Assembly: GCA_022784805.1 (NCBI GenBank)
Contig: JALFYG010000152.1
Span: 1 to 8,779, forward strand
Length of the DNA: 8,779 nucleotides
Direction of reading: 5' to 3'
From: Spirochaetales bacterium
GTDB taxonomy: Bacteria; Spirochaetota; Spirochaetia; Sphaerochaetales; Sphaerochaetaceae
The translations under genes and the position numbers were made by a program. Positions 6,476 through 8,779 of the stretch are shown here, in pieces. Within the stretch, counting starts at the first letter, position 1, and each line of letters begins with the position of its first letter. The notes below the pieces were generated by a model. The model had not been told where the DNA came from and searched no databases. It saw only the letters and a program-made list of their open reading frames with translations.

Positions 6476-7486
6476 TTAGTCTTCTCCCTTAAGATGTCTT
6501 GCCATTCTTGAACACATCTTCACGGCGTTCTCGAAAGCACTTGTCTTGACAATACCCTTTCCTGCGATGTCATAAGCTGTTCCATGGGCACAAGTGACGA
6601 TTGGGCATGGAAGACCACCGGCAATTGTGATTCCCTGATCGAAGCCTTTGAGCTTGAGGGCAATCTGTCCCTGGTCGTGATACATAGTGACGACTGCATC
6701 AAAGTCACCACGGAAAGCCTTGATGAATGTAATGTCTGATGGATATGGACCGGAAGCGTTGATTCCTCTCTTCTTAGCCTCTTCGATGGCTGGAGTGATG
6801 ATATCAATCTCTTCTCTTCCACAAAGTCCGTTCTCACCTGCATGTGGGTTGAGGGCACAGAGAGCAAGACGTGGCTCCTTGATACCGCTGTTCCTGAGAG
6901 AAACATCAGCAAGTGTGATAGCTCTCAAAATCTTCTCTACGGAAAGAGCATCAGCAACTTCCTTGATTGGAATGTGGCTTGTTGTTCTTGTTGTCCAAAG
7001 TTCGCCAACAACATTGATCTCTCCGAATGGAGCTGTGTGGTTAAATTCATGAGCCAGAAGATGGTGCTCGGATTCAAATGGGCAGCCAGCCTTCTTCATT
7101 CCAGCCTTGTTAAGTGGTCCGAAGCAGAATCCTTCAATCTTCTTTTCTTTGTAGAGTTCAACAGCATAAGTAAGCATATCGAGGTTTGCTTTTCCACACT
7201 CAACTGTAAGCTGTCCTAGTGGAGCATCTTTTGGGTCCAGGTTCTTTCTATCCAACATTGGATAGTCTTCACCATCTCCCCAAACAGCATCTTCAACACT
7301 ATCAACAACCTTTACGCTAGCGTTGACATTCTTATAGCCAAGAGCGCGATCCAAAATTCTCTTGTCGCCGATGATGATAGGACGACAAAGGGTGTCGAAG
7401 AATCTTCTTCCAATGAGGTCAGCTACGATCTCCGGACCGACTCCAGCACCATCTCCAAGTAGTATTGCAACAATTGGTTTGTACAT
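6476..7486 (-). CDS. PdxA-family dehydrogenase (PdxA2-like, NAD-dependent, probably catabolic)
   Basis: 336 residues from the chosen ATG. The metal ligands of PdxA are all present: H171 (TSHIP), H215 (NPHAGE) and H270 (YHDQG). The N-terminal 'GDGAGVGPEI' and 'HGTAYDIAGKG' are also typical. PdxA enzymes oxidise a hydroxy acid with decarboxylation; biosynthetic PdxA acts in vitamin B6 synthesis. Here the GHTE motif reads SEHH (139-142), and the positions of the substrate-binding Asn and Arg of E. coli PdxA are Thr and Ile, so a different substrate is likely. The location beside a transporter and a regulator supports catabolism. A longer frame to ATG 7531 exists, but the ATG at 7486 has AAGGAG 7 bases before it and lies downstream of the -24/-12 promoter, which would fall inside the longer frame. 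First gene of the operon. Confidence 0.87.
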   Translation of the reverse strand: MYKPIVAILLGDGAGVGPEIVADLIGRRFFDTLCRPIIIGDKRILDRALGYKNVNASVKVVDSVEDAVWGDGEDYPMLDRKNLDPKDAPLGQLTVECGKANLDMLTYAVELYKEKKIEGFCFGPLNKAGMKKAGCPFESEHHLLAHEFNHTAPFGEINVVGELWTTRTTSHIPIKEVADALSVEKILRAITLADVSLRNSGIKEPRLALCALNPHAGENGLCGREEIDIITPAIEEAKKRGINASGPYPSDITFIKAFRGDFDAVVTMYHDQGQIALKLKGFDQGITIAGGLPCPIVTCAHGTAYDIAGKGIVKTSAFENAVKMCSRMARHLKGED

Positions 7487-7514
7487 GACATTTCTCCTTT
7501 TGCATTTACATACA

Positions 7515-7530
7515 TGAAATAACCATGCCA
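7515..7530 (-). promoter_or_regulatory. Candidate sigma54 (-24/-12) promoter of the pdxA-like/tctBAC operon
   Basis: The minus strand reads TGGCATG (7530-7524) and, with exactly the required spacing of 10 bases between the -24 GG and the -12 pair, TTTCA (7519-7515) against the consensus TTGCA. The -24 element is strong; the -12 element has T in place of the usual G. The predicted start is near 7504, giving a leader of about 18 bases with GGAG at 7497-7494. The sigma54 activator gene next door supports the call. Confidence 0.6.
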
Positions 7531-7536
7531 ATTTTT

Positions 7537-7552
7537 AAATTGTATACAATTT
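7537..7552. promoter_or_regulatory. 16-bp perfect palindrome, probable operator
   Basis: AAATTGTATACAATTT is identical on both strands and ends 6 bases upstream of the -24 element. The core TTGTATACAA resembles operators of GntR-family repressors of acid catabolism (family knowledge, not tested). A protein bound here would touch the holoenzyme region, so it could give a second control on top of the sigma54 activator. No GntR gene lies in the window. Confidence 0.5.
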
Positions 7553-7602
7553 TTCTTGTTAATTTCTTTTAAACTCGCTATTTGCAAAATCGATAGCAAA
7601 AT

Positions 7603-7615
7603 AATCAACTAATTC
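7603..7615 (+). promoter_or_regulatory. Possible IHF/HU-type bending site
   Basis: AATCAACTAATTC matches the IHF consensus WATCAANNNNTTR at all but the last base. It lies between the promoter and the TGTTTCA sites, where DNA bending helps sigma54 activators reach the polymerase. Next to it are two GCAAAAT copies exactly 12 bases apart (7584 and 7596). The region is AT-rich, so chance is a real alternative. Confidence 0.25.
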
Positions 7616-7630
7616 AAAGAAACTTAGGTT

Positions 7631-7723
7631 TGTTTCAAATTATGTTTCAATTAGTGTTTCATAATGTTTCATGAATCATTTATTGTGAAAAGATGAAACA
7701 TTATTAAACCGTTTTATGTTTCA
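7631..7723. promoter_or_regulatory. Upstream activator array of TGTTTCA sites
   Basis: Six exact copies of a 7-bp word occur within 93 bases. TGTTTCA is found on the plus strand at 7631, 7643, 7655, 7665 and 7717, and in inverted form (TGAAACA) at 7694. The first four are 12, 12 and 10 bases apart, near one helical turn. The 7665 copy continues into TGAATCA, making a dyad with one mismatch. The array lies about 100-190 bases upstream of the -24 box, the usual place for enhancer sites of sigma54 activators, and the last copy overlaps the stop codon of the activator gene. Binding by that activator is inferred. Confidence 0.7.
7694..7723 (-). terminator. Weak stem-loop at the end of the sigma54 regulator gene
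   Basis: In the minus-strand RNA UGAAACAU (7723-7716) pairs perfectly with AUGUUUCA (7701-7694), followed by UCUUUUC. The stem is AU-rich and the U-tract is interrupted, so it may be a weak terminator. It is built from two of the repeated activator sites, so the pairing could be a by-product of these. Confidence 0.3.
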
Positions 7724-8779
7724 ATTCTTCATTTCATCCAGAGTTTTAAACTTTCTCCATAGAGTTGTCCTGGAGATGCCATTGGCGTGGGCAAAGTCAG
7801 CAAGCTTCATTCCAGACTGGAGATATTCCCTGTATAACTCTTCCGGAGTCTTGATCTTTTCCTCTTGTATCAATTCTTCATCAAACTTTTCTTCACCATC
7901 CAAATCTATCTCTTTGATAGTGTTAAGGGTGATGTTTTTGGAGAGACTAAATATCACGGCCCTTTCAGCCACATTCCTCAGTTCCCTGATATTTCCCGGC
8001 CAGGGGAACTTCTTCAAAGCCTCTGCGGCTTCTTTCTCCACCATTGGCTCCACGATATTAAGTGCCTTGCTCTTCTTCTCCACAAAGCGCTTAAATATGA
8101 GAGGAATATCATCTTTTCTTTCCCTTAATGGCGGAATGTGAATGGCCAGAAGGTTAATTCTATAGTACAGGTCTCTTCTGAAGAGTCCTTTGTCTATTAG
8201 GTCCGGAATATTTTGGTTGGTGGCGCTCATTATTCTTACGTCAACAGGAATATACTCGTCGCCTCCTATCTTTCTGATCTCTTTTTCCTGTATGACTCTC
8301 AAGAGCTTCGCCTGGAACCTGATAGGAAGCTCCCCGATTTCATCGAGAAATATGGTTCCACCCTGAGCAAGTTCAAATAGTCCTGTCTTTCCGCCCTTTG
8401 CAGCTCCCGTGAAGGCGCCGTCGGTGTACCCGAAGAGCTCAGACTCCAATAACTGCTCTGAGAGGGCCGCACAGTTAACGGCCACAAAGGGCTTATCGCG
8501 CCTAGGACTGGCGTTATGCATGGATTGGACAAACAATTCCTTTCCAGTTCCAGTTTCTCCGGTTAGAAGAACATTACCTTCCACCTGGGCATATTTGATG
8601 GCCTTTGCTATAAGCTGCTTCATCACCACGTCTTCAGCAACAATATCTGAGAAGGAGTATTTTGCGACAAGGCCCTTCTCCTGGAGTTTTCCTCTTACCT
8701 TCTTCTCAGTTCTCCTGATGTCTTCAACAAGCCTGAGAGAAATATAAGTGGCTCTTTTCTCCCCTTCCATCCTGACAGG
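7721..8779 (-). CDS. Sigma54-dependent transcriptional activator (partial, lacks N-terminal sensor)
   Basis: The frame is open to the window edge; an ATG at 8770 exists, but the frame continues upstream (P-V-R) and no proper ribosome-binding site precedes it, so the N-terminal sensor is cut off. Numbering from that Met, an 'EKGLVAKYSFSDIV' linker (31-44) leads to the AAA+ domain: Walker A GETGTGKE (71-78), the sigma54-contacting GAFTGA (118-123, intact), Walker B 'TIFLDEIGELP' (139-149), sensor I 'SATNQ', arginine-finger 'FRRDLYYR' (197-204) and 'WPGNIREL' (267-274). A Fis-type helix-turn-helix follows at about 321-342 (LADFAHANGISRTTLWRKF). It should hydrolyse ATP to open sigma54 promoters. 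The linker resembles PrpR-type activators, so an N-terminal ligand-sensing domain is expected. Its target is probably the adjacent operon, through the TGTTTCA sites. Confidence 0.92.
   Translation of the reverse strand, partial: PVRMEGEKRATYISLRLVEDIRRTEKKVRGKLQEKGLVAKYSFSDIVAEDVVMKQLIAKAIKYAQVEGNVLLTGETGTGKELFVQSMHNASPRRDKPFVAVNCAALSEQLLESELFGYTDGAFTGAAKGGKTGLFELAQGGTIFLDEIGELPIRFQAKLLRVIQEKEIRKIGGDEYIPVDVRIMSATNQNIPDLIDKGLFRRDLYYRINLLAIHIPPLRERKDDIPLIFKRFVEKKSKALNIVEPMVEKEAAEALKKFPWPGNIRELRNVAERAVIFSLSKNITLNTIKEIDLDGEEKFDEELIQEEKIKTPEELYREYLQSGMKLADFAHANGISRTTLWRKFKTLDEMKN

Noticed and set aside
7487..7531. Longer start for the pdxA-like gene at 7531
   Set aside because: The extra 15 residues lack family similarity, have no ribosome-binding site and cover the likely sigma54 promoter.
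8768..8770. ATG as the true start of the sigma54 regulator
   Set aside because: The frame stays open upstream to the window edge, no spaced ribosome-binding site is present, and the linker before the AAA+ domain implies a missing N-terminal sensor.

Overview
The window looks like spirochaete DNA (Treponema/Sphaerochaeta-like). Three things suggest this: a transporter binding protein whose signal peptide ends in 'LFANGSTEE', a style I associate with spirochaete periplasmic proteins; a sigma54-dependent activator; and a partial gene of the Rpn/'putative transposase' nuclease family, which is abundant in treponemes. The taxonomic call is an inference at moderate confidence. Every convincing gene lies on the minus strand, so the window is read from right to left.

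From right to left: (1) 8779-7721, the C-terminal part of a sigma54 enhancer-binding regulator whose N-terminal sensor lies outside the window. (2) 7720-7487, a 234-bp control region holding repeated TGTTTCA sites, a possible IHF-like site, a 16-bp perfect palindrome and a -24/-12-like promoter just upstream of the next gene. (3) 7486-928, a tightly packed seven-gene operon: a PdxA-family dehydrogenase, a complete tripartite tricarboxylate transporter (order TctB, TctA, TctC), an Asp/Glu-racemase-like protein, an aldo/keto reductase and a xylose-isomerase-like TIM barrel, closed by a clear intrinsic terminator at 884-917. (4) 883-574, an AT-rich gap with a possible promoter and a leader whose hairpins can hide the ribosome-binding site of the next gene. 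(5) 573-1, the N-terminal 191 codons of an Rpn-family PD-(D/E)XK nuclease, AT-rich and different in codon use from the operon.

The operon reads as an uptake and catabolism module for an unidentified organic acid. The TctC protein captures the acid in the periplasm, TctA/TctB import it, and the PdxA-like, racemase-like, reductase and TIM-barrel enzymes act on it in the cytoplasm. The neighbouring sigma54 regulator probably senses the substrate or a product, binds the TGTTTCA array and switches on the operon. The substrate cannot be named from sequence. The PdxA-like enzyme keeps its metal ligands but has changed several residues that bind substrate in classical PdxA, and no sugar-acid kinase gene is present in the window. 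No rRNA, tRNA, CRISPR array or complete insertion sequence was seen.
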